31,714 bases of DNA from an uncultured Collinsella sp. GTDB taxonomy: Bacteria > Actinomycetota > Coriobacteriia > Coriobacteriales > Coriobacteriaceae. Positions 16,303 to 24,814 of the stretch are shown here, one piece after another; positions within the stretch are counted from its first letter, which is position 1; every line of letters starts with the position of its first letter. The position numbers and the translations under genes were made by a program. Location: the NCBI GenBank assembly GCA_902493915.1, contig CABUQY010000010.1, positions 1-31,714 on the forward strand, given 5' to 3'. The notes under the pieces are model-generated. The model was not told the origin of the DNA. It saw only the letters and a list, made by a program, of their open reading frames with translations, and ran no database searches.

Positions 16303-18534
16303 CTAGAAGTTGGCGTCGTTGAGTTGTTCGTTCTCGAGGCCGTCGAGCTGTTGCTGTTCGGGCGTATCGGCGACGCTCTCGAGCAACTCGGTGGGATCGA
16401 CGTTCATGTCCTTACCGGCTTCGTTGCCGTTGACCAAGTCGTCCGAGAAGATGTCGACTTCCATTTCCTCGGCCTCTTCGATCTGAACCTCGAGCGGCAC
16501 CTGGGTGCGCACGAGCTTAACGGCTGGGCGCATGCGGGCAAAGAGCGGTACGTACTCAATGATGATGGCCGAGTTCTCGAGACCGTACCAGCGTGCCGGG
16601 CTTCCGCAGGCGCGGCGGACGGCGTACTTGATGGCCATCACGCGGTGGTCATTGCGGTTGATGTCCGTTTCGGGGGCAAGCATCTTGCGCAGCATGCAAA
16701 AGCGGAAGTCACCTACGTTGCCGCGCGTCTCGTAGATGGAGTAGGTGTGATGTTGCGGCGGCAGCTCGCCCGATGCCATCAAGTCGCCGACGATCTGACG
16801 CAGATAGGCGTTGACGCGCTGGTTGACCTTAAAGCCCAGGTCCAGGCGCACGCGGAACAAAAAGTCCGTGCCAAAGGTCTCGACGGAATACTCGTGCGTA
16901 TAGGGTTCGTCGGTAACGTGCACGTTGATGAACCAATATGCCTTGGCGCGCTTGGGGTGCTTGTCCAGGATGGAATAGAGCACGTCGCGGTCGAGTGTGA
17001 GCGGATCGGGGCTGTTGGTGAGGAACACCAGATTGTCGGCGAGCACGGGGTAGGTCTCGTCGTTGCGCAGGCGGTTGAGCTGATCGATGTACTTGGAGAC
17101 GGGCAGCAGGATCGTCTGCGTGCGCTCGATGGCGGTGCCGCGGCGCCACACATACATAAGGCCAAACAGCAGTGCGGCCAAGAAGATCATCACATAGCCG
17201 CCGTCAAAGAACATGGTGAGGCACGAGGCGAAGAAGCACAGCTCAATGGCACCAAAGAGCAGGGCGAAGACGCAGGCACCCAGCCTGTGCTTGAGGATGC
17301 CGGCGATGTAGCTCGTCAAAAGCGTCGTGGTCATGAGCATGGTCACGGTAATGGCGAGGCCGTAGGCGCTCTCCATGCGCTCGGAGTTTTGGAACAGCAG
17401 CACGATGAAGATGCAGCCGACCCACATGATGTTGTTGACGAGCGGAATATAGAGCTGCCCCTTGGTGTCGCTGGGGTAGTGGATGCGCAGATGCGGCATA
17501 AGGTTGAGACGCGTTGCCTCGGATACCAGCGAGAACGAGCCGGTGATGAGCGCCTGCGAGGCAATGATGGCCGCCACGGCCGAAAGCACGATGGCAAAGG
17601 GGCGCAGGGGCTCGGGAAGCATCATATAGAACGGGTTGACGATATCCATCGCGAGCATCTGGGGATTGGAATTGTTGGCGAGCAGCCAAGCGCCCTGACC
17701 CAGATAGTTAAGGATGAGGGCCGCCTTTACGAACGGCCAGGATGCGTAAATGTTAGCCTTGCCCACGTGACCCATGTCCGAATAGAGCGCCTCGGCGCCG
17801 GTCGTCGACAGGAAGACGAAGCCGAGCACCATAATACCCGAGTGGTTGATGGGCGAGAACAGGAACATGATGCCACGGATGGGGTTGAGCGCGCGCAGGA
17901 TGGACAAGTTGCCGAGCATGTTGAACAGGCCGGCGCCAGCCAAGAACAGGAACCACAGCGTCATAAGCGGGCCGAACAGCTTGCCGATTGACGAGGTGCC
18001 GGCGCGCTGCATGGCAAACAGGCCGCAGATAATGATGATGGTGATGATGATTACGTTGGTCTGGTCGTCACCCAAAAGCGCATGGCCCCACTCGATAGTG
18101 CGCAAGCCCTCGATGGCCGTGGTAACCGTGACGGCGGGGGTGAGGATGCCGTCAGCGAGCAGCGCCGCGCCGCCGATCATGGCGGGGAGAATCAGCCATG
18201 GCGCCACCTTGCGCACGAGACTGAACAGGGCGAAGATGCCGCCTTCGTTGTGGTTGTCGGCCTTCATGGCGATTACCACGTACTTGACCGTGGTCACGAG
18301 CGTCATGGTCCAGATGACGAGCGAAAGCGCGCCCAGGATCATGTCCTCGCTGACGGTACCGATGCCGCCGTTGTTGGCGACGATTGATTTCATGGTGTAC
18401 ATGGGGCTCGTGCCGATGTCGCCATAGACGACGCCGAGCGTTACGAGCAGCATGCCAGCGGAGAGGGGGATGGCTCCGTGCCCGCCTTGCCCGCGCTGGT
18501 CTTGGAGGTTTGCCTCCAGTTTGTTGTGTGCCAC
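16303..18534 (-). CDS. kup: Kup-family potassium uptake transporter
   Basis: This 743-residue protein matches the KUP/HAK/KT potassium transporters, which import K+ with protons across the cytoplasmic membrane. The N-terminal signature GVVYGDIGTSP at residues 34-44, KADNHNEGG, and about twelve hydrophobic segments up to residue ~470 are visible. A soluble C-terminal region of ~270 residues follows, ending in a strongly acidic tail, and the protein is longer than the ~620 residues of the E. coli protein. I prefer the GTG start at 18534, since AAGGGAG lies 5 bases upstream; an ATG at 18552 would add six residues but has no ribosome site. No c-di-AMP riboswitch fits the short leader. Confidence 0.92.
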   Translation of the reverse strand: MAHNKLEANLQDQRGQGGHGAIPLSAGMLLVTLGVVYGDIGTSPMYTMKSIVANNGGIGTVSEDMILGALSLVIWTMTLVTTVKYVVIAMKADNHNEGGIFALFSLVRKVAPWLILPAMIGGAALLADGILTPAVTVTTAIEGLRTIEWGHALLGDDQTNVIIITIIIICGLFAMQRAGTSSIGKLFGPLMTLWFLFLAGAGLFNMLGNLSILRALNPIRGIMFLFSPINHSGIMVLGFVFLSTTGAEALYSDMGHVGKANIYASWPFVKAALILNYLGQGAWLLANNSNPQMLAMDIVNPFYMMLPEPLRPFAIVLSAVAAIIASQALITGSFSLVSEATRLNLMPHLRIHYPSDTKGQLYIPLVNNIMWVGCIFIVLLFQNSERMESAYGLAITVTMLMTTTLLTSYIAGILKHRLGACVFALLFGAIELCFFASCLTMFFDGGYVMIFLAALLFGLMYVWRRGTAIERTQTILLPVSKYIDQLNRLRNDETYPVLADNLVFLTNSPDPLTLDRDVLYSILDKHPKRAKAYWFINVHVTDEPYTHEYSVETFGTDFLFRVRLDLGFKVNQRVNAYLRQIVGDLMASGELPPQHHTYSIYETRGNVGDFRFCMLRKMLAPETDINRNDHRVMAIKYAVRRACGSPARWYGLENSAIIIEYVPLFARMRPAVKLVRTQVPLEVQIEEAEEMEVDIFSDDLVNGNEAGKDMNVDPTELLESVADTPEQQQLDGLENEQLNDANF

Positions 18535-18633
18535 GAGGACTCCCTTAGACATCCGGTTATCTGTCTAGGACAAAAAACTTTATGCCGTCTTTATACATAC
18601 AAGAGCAGTTTGGCACATCGGGTTATTTTAGAC

Positions 18634-18657
18634 AATAATCCTCAGCTGGGGATTATT
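18634..18657. promoter_or_regulatory. 24-bp near-perfect palindrome between eamA-type gene and kup
   Basis: AATAATCC (18634-18641) and GGATTATT (18650-18657) flank a TCAGCTGG centre; the whole 24 bases are self-complementary except at one symmetric pair. It follows the end of the EamA gene and precedes kup on the same strand. It may be the EamA terminator (AT-rich but no clean T-run) or an operator for kup. Confidence 0.5.
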
Positions 18658-18690
18658 TATCTATGCAGGTAGCATTTCAAAGCAGGGCTT

Positions 18691-19602
18691 TTAAGCACGT
18701 GCTGTCTGGGCGATGCCAGCCTTGGCGTTTGCGCGTTTGCCGGCGAGTTCGCAAAAAATCGCGCCGCCGATGATAAGCGCGGCGCCCATCAGGCGGACCG
18801 GTGTTATGGCTTCACCCAAAAGGGCGGCCGAGAACACGACCGCCGAAAGCGGCTCGAGGTAGCCGACGACAGCGACGGTCTGGACGGGCAGCTTGGCGAC
18901 GGCGCTAAAGTAGAGCAGGCAACCGATGCCGGTGTTGACGACGCCGAGCATAGCGACGGCGCGCCAATCAATACTGGCGGCGATACCGGCGGACAGGAAT
19001 GAGGGAGCGCCCTGCGTGATGAGCGTGAGGACCAGTGCGGTCACAAAGGCGGCACACACCTGGAGCGTGGAGTTCTCGAGGCCCTCGATGTGCGGCGCAC
19101 CCTTGCTAGCGATGACCATCAATGCATAGCAGAAGGCCGAGGCGATTCCACAGACGATGCCCGCAATGGGCATATTGCCGCCTAGACCTTGCGCTGCAAT
19201 GAGAAAAGCACCGCAGGCGACGGCGACAAAGCCGGCGATTTTGCCGCCGGTCAGCTTTTCGCCAAAGATGAGCGGGGAGAGCGCCATGACAATGATGGGG
19301 CCGCAGTAGTACAGCAGCGAGGATACGCCGACGCCGATCGTCTGGTAGGCGCGGAACAGAAAAATCCAGCTGGCGCCCAGCGCAGCTCCCGAGAGGAGGA
19401 GGGCCGCGGCTTCGCGGGGACGAGATGGCGCCTGCAACTTATGGTGTTGGGTAGTGGCGAGGATGGTTAAAAGCGAGAGGGCTCCCAGAAAAGTGCGCAG
19501 CAGCACGATATCGGAGCTCGGCAGTGCGATAGCTGCGGCGATGATGCCGTTAGAGCCAAACAACAGTAATGCTGCTAAGTATGTAAACAGTCCGTTGTTC
19601 AT
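18691..19602 (-). CDS. EamA/DMT-family transporter
   Basis: This 303-residue membrane protein has two EamA repeats and about ten hydrophobic segments: the first half runs to the GACGAFLIAAQG helix, and the second includes PVQTVAVVGYLEPLSAVVFS, the conserved EamA pattern before the last helices. Family members are drug/metabolite exporters of the cytoplasmic membrane; the substrate cannot be read from sequence. It is divergent from a LysR gene, and a dyad sits in the shared 118-base region, so the LysR protein probably controls it. The start at 19602 is supported by AGGGG about 11 bases upstream, a slightly long spacing. Confidence 0.88.
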   Translation of the reverse strand: MNNGLFTYLAALLLFGSNGIIAAAIALPSSDIVLLRTFLGALSLLTILATTQHHKLQAPSRPREAAALLLSGAALGASWIFLFRAYQTIGVGVSSLLYYCGPIIVMALSPLIFGEKLTGGKIAGFVAVACGAFLIAAQGLGGNMPIAGIVCGIASAFCYALMVIASKGAPHIEGLENSTLQVCAAFVTALVLTLITQGAPSFLSAGIAASIDWRAVAMLGVVNTGIGCLLYFSAVAKLPVQTVAVVGYLEPLSAVVFSAALLGEAITPVRLMGAALIIGGAIFCELAGKRANAKAGIAQTARA

Positions 19603-19625
19603 GCGCTGACATCCCCTCTATATCC

Positions 19626-19675
19626 GAACATGTTCACTATGGGTGAACTGGCTTTAGAAGAAAAGCGAATATAAT
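19626..19675 (+). promoter_or_regulatory. Divergent control region: overlapping palindromes and a -10 box
   Basis: GAACATGTTC (19626-19635) is a perfect 10-bp palindrome that overlaps a second dyad, GTTCAC-N5-GTGAAC (19632-19648), with LysR-type spacing. A consensus TATAAT at 19670-19675 is suited to the LysR gene at 19721. The arrangement fits an autoregulated LysR promoter shared with the divergent transporter. Confidence 0.65.
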
Positions 19676-19720
19676 GCATGGAAAACATGACAAAAACTCA
19701 TGCAAGGGTGGGGACGTGCC

Positions 19721-20578
19721 GTGGAGACCAATATCCAAAAGATGCAGGTGCTGCTGGAGACGGTGCGCGCCGGAAGCTTTACGCGTGCTGCCGAGCGCCT
19801 GAGCTATTCGCAGTCGGGCGTGAGCCGTATGGTGGCCGATCTTGAGGCCGACTGGGGTTTTAAGGTGCTCGACCGCAGTCGCGAGGGCGTGGCTCTTTCT
19901 GCCGACGGGCGGCAGGTCATGCCGGCTGTCGAGGCGCTCTGCGAGGAATTCACTCGCTTGCAGCGACGGGTGGATGAGATGCGTGGACTCATGCGCGGCA
20001 AAATCTGCATCGGTACGTTTTCGAGTGTGGCGACCCACGTGCTGCCGCCGGTGATTGCGCGCTTTCGCGCCGATCATCCGGACGTCGATTATGAGTTGCT
20101 GATGGGCGATTACTCAGAGATTGAACAATGGGTGGCGGAAGGTCGCTGCGACCTGGGCTTTATTCCGCGCGAGCCACGCGGCGCCGGCATGGCGTCGCGA
20201 CCGTTGGTGCAAGACGAGCTGATGGCCGTGGTGCCAGCGGACTCCTCGCTTGCCACCGCGGAGGTCGTTTCCCTTGCCGATTTGGCCAACGAGCAGTTTA
20301 TCCTGCTGGAACGCGGTAGCGACGACGAGATTACGCCGCTGTTTCGCCGCGCGGGCCTGGCGGTGCGCTCTAAGCTGTCGACCTGGGATGACTATGCGAT
20401 TATGGCTATGGTCGAGGACGGCCTGGGCGTTAGCATTCTTCCCGCGCTCATCTTGCGTCGCTGTCAGTTCGATGTTGCCGTGCGTCCGCTCGAGGGACAT
20501 CCTCATCGGCAGATCAATGCGATATATCGAACGGCCGATGTTTCGCTTGCCGCCGCCCGTTTCCTCGAATACCTCTAA
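19721..20578 (+). CDS. LysR-family transcriptional regulator (divergent from EamA transporter)
   Basis: This 285-residue LysR regulator has a winged HTH at residues ~1-62 (QKMQVLLETVRAGSFTRAAERL, with SQSGVSRMVADLE as recognition and linker) and an effector-binding domain with the usual VATHVLPPVIARFRADHPDV start. The GTG at 19721 is preceded by GGTGGGGA and gives the family-typical N-terminus METNIQKM; an ATG at 19700 would add seven unlikely residues. It likely regulates the divergent EamA gene and itself through the dyads at 19626-19648. The ligand is unknown. Confidence 0.9.
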   Translation: METNIQKMQVLLETVRAGSFTRAAERLSYSQSGVSRMVADLEADWGFKVLDRSREGVALSADGRQVMPAVEALCEEFTRLQRRVDEMRGLMRGKICIGTFSSVATHVLPPVIARFRADHPDVDYELLMGDYSEIEQWVAEGRCDLGFIPREPRGAGMASRPLVQDELMAVVPADSSLATAEVVSLADLANEQFILLERGSDDEITPLFRRAGLAVRSKLSTWDDYAIMAMVEDGLGVSILPALILRRCQFDVAVRPLEGHPHRQINAIYRTADVSLAAARFLEYL

Positions 20579-20637
20579 ACGTGTGCGCGTCATTGCCCAC
20601 TTTGGGCAAATCTCAGAGTCTGGTGCATTTTCTTATG

Positions 20638-20719
20638 AAATTGAACTTTCGAATGAGGTGCCGCGTTATACTGCTGCCTAAATTGAACCTTGGTTCAATT
20701 CGTATTCTATAAATTGAAC
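20638..20719 (+). promoter_or_regulatory. Promoter and operator of the HTH-aminotransferase gene
   Basis: Three direct copies of AAATTGAAC occur at 20638-20646, 20680-20688 and 20711-20719. The middle one is half of a palindrome with 9-bp arms, AATTGAACC-TT-GGTTCAATT, at 20681-20700. A -10-like TATACT lies at 20667-20672, between the first and second copies. The layout suggests a repressor binding across the promoter and start site; the HTH domain of the downstream protein is the obvious candidate. Confidence 0.65.
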
Positions 20720-20740
20720 TTTGCCAGCAAGGAGGTTCTA

Positions 20741-22261
20741 GTGGCCCAAGAGACGTTTAGCGATCGCCTGCGACAGACTATGTCCGATCGCGACGTTCGC
20801 CAGTCGGACGTAATCCGCGCATCGGAGATGCTCGGCAAAAAACTCGGCAAGAGTCAGATGAGCCAATATGTGAGCGGCAAGACGATCCCGCGGCGCGATG
20901 TGGCTGAGCTGCTCGCCCGTATTTTGGAGGTCGATGTTACCTGGCTGCTTGCCGGCGACGCCGATCAAGGCGAGGCATCATCACCCCGCAACGATTCCAA
21001 GCCCGAACCCCATCCCTCAGCTCAAATTGCAAGGAGCACCACCATGCGTACTTTTTCTAAATCCACCAAGCTCGATAACGTCCTGTATGACGTGCGCGGT
21101 CCCGTCGTCGACGAGGCTGCCCGTATGGAGGACGAGGGCGAGCGCATCCTCAAGCTCAATATCGGCAACCCGGCGCCCTTCGGTTTCCGCACGCCCGACG
21201 AGGTCATCAAGGACATGCGCCAGCAGCTGCCCGACTGCGAAGGCTATTCCAACTCGCGCGGCTTGTTCTCCGCGCGCAAGGCGATCATGCAGTATTCGCA
21301 GATCAAGGGCCTGCCCAACGTTCAGATGGAGCATATCTACACGGGCAACGGCGTGTCCGAGCTCATTCAGCTTTCGATGAACGCGCTGCTCGACAATGGC
21401 GACGAGATTCTGATCCCCAGCCCTGACTATCCGCTCTGGACGGCGTGCGCAACCCTTGCCGGCGGTCATCCCGTACATTATTTGTGTGATGAGCAGGCGG
21501 ATTGGTATCCCGACCTGGAGGATATGGAGTCCAAGATCACGAGCGCGACCAAAGCCCTCGTCATCATCAACCCTAACAACCCCACGGGTTCCGTCTATCC
21601 GCGTGAGGTGCTCGAGGGCATCGTTGAGGTTGCGCGCAGGCACCAGCTCATGATTTTTGCAGACGAGATTTACGACCGCCTGTGCATGGACGGCTATGAG
21701 CACGTCTCGATTGCCTCGCTCGCTCCCGATCTGCCCTGTGTCACCTTTAGCGGCCTTTCCAAGTCGCACATGATTGCGGGCTATCGTATTGGCTGGATGG
21801 TGCTTTCGGGCAACCAGCGCTGCATGAGCGACTTCATCATGGGTATCAACATGCTCTCCAACATGCGCCTGTGCTCCAACGTGCCGGCTCAGTCGATCGT
21901 TCAGACGGCACTCGGTGGTCATCAGTCCGTTAACGACTACATCCGTCCTGGCGGCCGTGTCTACGAGCAGCGCAACTTTGTGTATGAGGCGCTTAACAAG
22001 ATTGACGGCATCTCGGTGGTTAAGCCGCGCGCGGCGTTCTACATCTTCCCCAAGATGGATGTGAAGAAGTTCAACATCACCGATGACGAGCAGTTCGCCC
22101 TTGACCTGCTGCACGAGAAGAAGATCCTGATCACGCGCGGCGGCGGCTTCAACTGGGCTGAGCCCGACCACTTCCGTATCGTGTACCTGCCGCGCATGGA
22201 AGTACTCAAAGAGTCCCTCGAAGACCTCGCCGACTTCTTTGACCATTACCGCCAGGCGTAA
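20741..22261 (+). CDS. alaT: HTH-regulator/aminotransferase fusion (AlaT-like alanine aminotransferase)
   Basis: This 506-residue protein has an XRE-like helix-turn-helix domain (residues ~6-73), a polar Pro/Ser linker (~75-101), and a class I PLP-dependent aminotransferase from Met102. The enzyme part carries NPNNPTG, the DEIYDR aspartate region, the PLP lysine Lys341 in GLSKSHMIAGYR, and a C-terminal substrate arginine in FRIVYLPR. It resembles AlaT, which makes alanine from pyruvate and glutamate. The GTG start follows AAGGAGG. A second AAGGAG at 21031-21036 lies 7 bases before the in-frame ATG of Met102, so a stand-alone enzyme may also be made. The upstream operator repeats suggest autoregulation. 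Confidence 0.9.
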   Translation: MAQETFSDRLRQTMSDRDVRQSDVIRASEMLGKKLGKSQMSQYVSGKTIPRRDVAELLARILEVDVTWLLAGDADQGEASSPRNDSKPEPHPSAQIARSTTMRTFSKSTKLDNVLYDVRGPVVDEAARMEDEGERILKLNIGNPAPFGFRTPDEVIKDMRQQLPDCEGYSNSRGLFSARKAIMQYSQIKGLPNVQMEHIYTGNGVSELIQLSMNALLDNGDEILIPSPDYPLWTACATLAGGHPVHYLCDEQADWYPDLEDMESKITSATKALVIINPNNPTGSVYPREVLEGIVEVARRHQLMIFADEIYDRLCMDGYEHVSIASLAPDLPCVTFSGLSKSHMIAGYRIGWMVLSGNQRCMSDFIMGINMLSNMRLCSNVPAQSIVQTALGGHQSVNDYIRPGGRVYEQRNFVYEALNKIDGISVVKPRAAFYIFPKMDVKKFNITDDEQFALDLLHEKKILITRGGGFNWAEPDHFRIVYLPRMEVLKESLEDLADFFDHYRQA

Positions 22262-22282
22262 CGGCAAAGGTAGCCTGTAATG

Positions 22283-22322
22283 AAACGGTCGGCCCGCAAC
22301 GGATGCGGGCCGACCGTTTTCT
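22283..22322 (+). terminator. Intrinsic terminator of the HTH-aminotransferase gene
   Basis: A perfect 16-bp stem, 22283-22298 with 22304-22319, has a 5-base loop and ends in TTTT. It follows the stop codon by 21 bases. Confidence 0.92.
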
Positions 22323-22389
22323 GTCTAAGCCCGTGCTGTTAGCGCTTGTCTCGTTGAGCGGGCGAGGTTCGCGCGTGAGCGGCTAGTTC

Positions 22390-22410
22390 TATTCCAAAAT
22401 GGAATACAAT
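22390..22410 (+). promoter_or_regulatory. Palindromic operator with -10-like box upstream of the amidohydrolase-PTS cluster
   Basis: TATTCCA-AAA-TGGAATA at 22390-22406 is a perfect 7+7 dyad. It overlaps a -10-like TACAAT at 22405-22410. A consensus -35 is not visible. It lies about 80 bases before the first gene of the cluster and is the best candidate binding site for a cluster regulator. Confidence 0.6.
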
Positions 22411-22487
22411 GGGCTTAAGCTGGAATTGATGTCCGGGTACCTGCTTTTCTAGAATGTTTTCAACAAGATGAAAGGCGGTTCCAACCA

Positions 22488-23522
22488 ATGATTATCGATG
22501 CAAATTCCTACTGGTTCGACGAGCGCATCTTTCATGACGAGACGCTCTGCGAACAGTTTTTGGCCGAGGTACCCCGCGCCTATGACACCGAAGGCTATCT
22601 GACCATGAATTCCGCCGGCAAACGACAGATCGTGATCGAGATGCCCGCCGGTTCTCCGGGTCTTAACTACATTGAGGGCGACTACACCCTCGAGAAGCGC
22701 TTGGCCGATATGGATGAGGCGGGGGTCGACAAGGCGATCCTCAAGCTCCCCGGCTGTCACGAGTGGATGTCGCTCGAGATGTGCCGGCGTTTCAACGACG
22801 GTATGGCTGCTGACGCGAAGGCGTCAAGTGGCCGTCTGATTCCGCTTGTCGCTGTGCCGCCCTTTGGCACCAAAGCGAATTTGGAGGAGCTCGACCGCAG
22901 GCTCGACGATGGTTTTGCGGGTGTGCAGCTCTGCGCTCACTACGGCAAGCGCTATCTCGACGACCAGGTCTTCTCGAGCTTTTTCGAGCACCTGAACGAA
23001 CGCCATGTCACCGTTTACGTGCACCATGTTCCCGTGCCGGTCGAGAACGAGTCGCTTCTCGCGTACGACAACCTTCGCCGCTCTTATGGCCGCTGCGTCG
23101 ACCAAACTACGGCGATCGGCCGAGAGATCTTTGGTGATTTCTTTGAGCGCTACCCCAATATCAAGATGGTCCACTCCATGCTCGGCGGCGCATACTTTGC
23201 GTTCAAGGAGATGCTGCTGCCTCATGGCCCCAAGCGCCCTGATGCTTCTGGCCGTTTTCAGGTCGATACCGAGACCGTTTCCAGGCACCTCGAGAACAAC
23301 ATCTATTTCGACATGTCCCATGCTCAGCCTTGGGGCAAGACACTCCTCGCCTGTGCGGTTGACGTGCTGGGTGCAGACCATATTGTTTTTGGCACGAGCT
23401 ATCCCGTTAAACGCGAGTGGCTCACCGAGGGTGTCGCCTGCGTTCGCGCTGCAAATCTGAGCGATACAGACAGCGACCTTGTGCTTGGCGGTACAGCGCA
23501 GCAACTGTACGGTGTCGAGTGA
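22488..23522 (+). CDS. Amidohydrolase-2 (ACMSD-like) family protein with missing metal ligands
   Basis: This 344-residue TIM-barrel protein resembles the amidohydrolase-2 family, whose members are metal-dependent decarboxylases and hydrolases such as ACMSD. The barrel pattern is visible: MIIDAN at the start, GFAGVQLCAHYG, VTVYVHH, IKMVHSMLGGAYF and HIVFGTSYP. The N-terminal HxH metal pair is replaced by Asn6 and Tyr8, and the final metal Asp (GSDYP in relatives) is Ser in GTSYP. The two middle His regions remain. It may be catalytically different or inactive. It is the first gene of a cluster with two ceramidase-like hydrolases and a PTS permease; the next start is 26 bases away. Confidence 0.75.
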   Translation: MIIDANSYWFDERIFHDETLCEQFLAEVPRAYDTEGYLTMNSAGKRQIVIEMPAGSPGLNYIEGDYTLEKRLADMDEAGVDKAILKLPGCHEWMSLEMCRRFNDGMAADAKASSGRLIPLVAVPPFGTKANLEELDRRLDDGFAGVQLCAHYGKRYLDDQVFSSFFEHLNERHVTVYVHHVPVPVENESLLAYDNLRRSYGRCVDQTTAIGREIFGDFFERYPNIKMVHSMLGGAYFAFKEMLLPHGPKRPDASGRFQVDTETVSRHLENNIYFDMSHAQPWGKTLLACAVDVLGADHIVFGTSYPVKREWLTEGVACVRAANLSDTDSDLVLGGTAQQLYGVE

Positions 23523-23548
23523 GCGGCAATCAGAGGGGAGTATCTGCC

Positions 23549-24796
23549 ATGGACGAAGGAGAGATGAGGGCTGGGGCCGCTCGTGTGGCCATCGATCTTG
23601 GGGACGTGTTGCCGTTCGACGGTTTCGACGAACTCCGTCATGAGGTCTTCGCCCGTGCCCTTATCATCGAGGGAACGGGGCGACGCGCCTGCGTCCTTTC
23701 GCTTGAGGTCACCTCGATCGCTCCGGCTCTACTCGCCGATCTGCGTGAGATTGTTGAGGATGCCGCCAATTGCAGCGGTGCTTATTCTTGGGTGGTTCCT
23801 ACCCACACGTTTTCCATGCCTCACGTCCGCACTCCCGGGCATCTTGCCGACGATGCTACCCGCAATCGCAACGAGCGCTATCGCGCAGCACTCGTCGCTG
23901 CCGCCCGCACGGCTGTCGAGCGCGCTGTTGCGGGCATTCGCTCCGTCACTCTCGCCACTGTGGAGGGCGAATGCCCCGTGAACGTTAATCGCGACATCGA
24001 GACGCCTGCCGGCTGGTGGTTGGGCTCGAATCCCAGGGGGTTTGCCGACCACACGATGCCCGTACTCGCCATAAGGGATGCCGGGGGCGAGTATGTTGCC
24101 GTGCTCGCGACGGCGGACGTTCAGTCCTCCGTGCTCGACGGGTCGCGCGACTCCGAGGGGAGGCGCATGGCGAGCGGAGACCTCTTTGGTTTTGCCGCCA
24201 TGTCACTCGAGCGCGAGCTGGGCGGCGTTGCCCTGTTGCTGCCAGGCGCCGCGGGCGACCAAAGTCCGGCGGAGCGCGCCATGAACGTCATGTTCGATGC
24301 GGCCGGCGTTAAGCAGACGGTCGATGCCCATGAGGACGGATACCGCATGCTGCACCAGCAGGGGCAGGCCTTGGGCGATGCTTTAATCGAGACCGCTCGC
24401 ATGGCGCGTGAGGATGACGCTACCGGCATCGATGCCCGCACGGTCGACGTTCTCCTGCCCGCTCAGACACGCGCCGATTTTCACTCTTTGGCTCCGCACC
24501 GAACGTATGAGTTTCATGCCGCTGGCGAGCAGCGCACGAGGGTCTATCTGCTCCGACTGGGAAACGTCGAGCTTGTCGGCGTACAACCCGAGGTCTCGAG
24601 TGCATTCGGCGCCACTGTGCGCGCCGCTCGGTCCGGCTCTGTGTTCTTTGCCACGCTCGTCAACGGCGGACAGAAGTACCTACCGGCTCCCGACGCGTAC
24701 GAAAAGATCACCTATGAGGCCATGAACTCCGGTTTTGCCGCCGGATCCCATGAGCGCCTCGTCGAAATCATCATTGCCGCCTTGAATGCGGCGTGA
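23549..24796 (+). CDS. Neutral/alkaline ceramidase-like hydrolase, paralog 1
   Basis: This 415-residue protein resembles the neutral/alkaline non-lysosomal ceramidase family. The N-terminus RAGAARVAIDLGD matches the AGxARxDITP start of that family. PTHTFS (His86) replaces the usual THTHSGP, and LLPGAAGDQSP holds the motif around the catalytic Ser (Ser239). Family enzymes are zinc-dependent amidases that cleave the N-acyl bond of ceramide, but many bacterial relatives have unknown substrates. There is no signal peptide, unlike secreted ceramidases, so it should be cytoplasmic. The ATG at 23549 follows GAGGGGAG by 8 bases. It lies between the amidohydrolase gene and a divergent paralog, in the same operon. 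Confidence 0.72.
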   Translation: MDEGEMRAGAARVAIDLGDVLPFDGFDELRHEVFARALIIEGTGRRACVLSLEVTSIAPALLADLREIVEDAANCSGAYSWVVPTHTFSMPHVRTPGHLADDATRNRNERYRAALVAAARTAVERAVAGIRSVTLATVEGECPVNVNRDIETPAGWWLGSNPRGFADHTMPVLAIRDAGGEYVAVLATADVQSSVLDGSRDSEGRRMASGDLFGFAAMSLERELGGVALLLPGAAGDQSPAERAMNVMFDAAGVKQTVDAHEDGYRMLHQQGQALGDALIETARMAREDDATGIDARTVDVLLPAQTRADFHSLAPHRTYEFHAAGEQRTRVYLLRLGNVELVGVQPEVSSAFGATVRAARSGSVFFATLVNGGQKYLPAPDAYEKITYEAMNSGFAAGSHERLVEIIIAALNAA

Positions 24797-24814
24797 CACA
24801 GAAGGAGAACGTGC

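Noticed and set aside
16294..17991. Long open frame (565 codons) antisense to kup
   Set aside because: Codon bias of a GC-rich gene keeps the opposite strand open. Its translation is His/Gly/Val-rich without family motifs, while the minus strand encodes a clear Kup protein.
18553..18690. c-di-AMP (ydaO) riboswitch upstream of kup
   Set aside because: The leader is only about 138 bases and lacks the conserved aptamer segments.
21017..22267. Minus-strand open frame of 416 codons opposite the aminotransferase
   Set aside because: Shadow of a strongly supported gene; no recognisable domain and no ribosome site.
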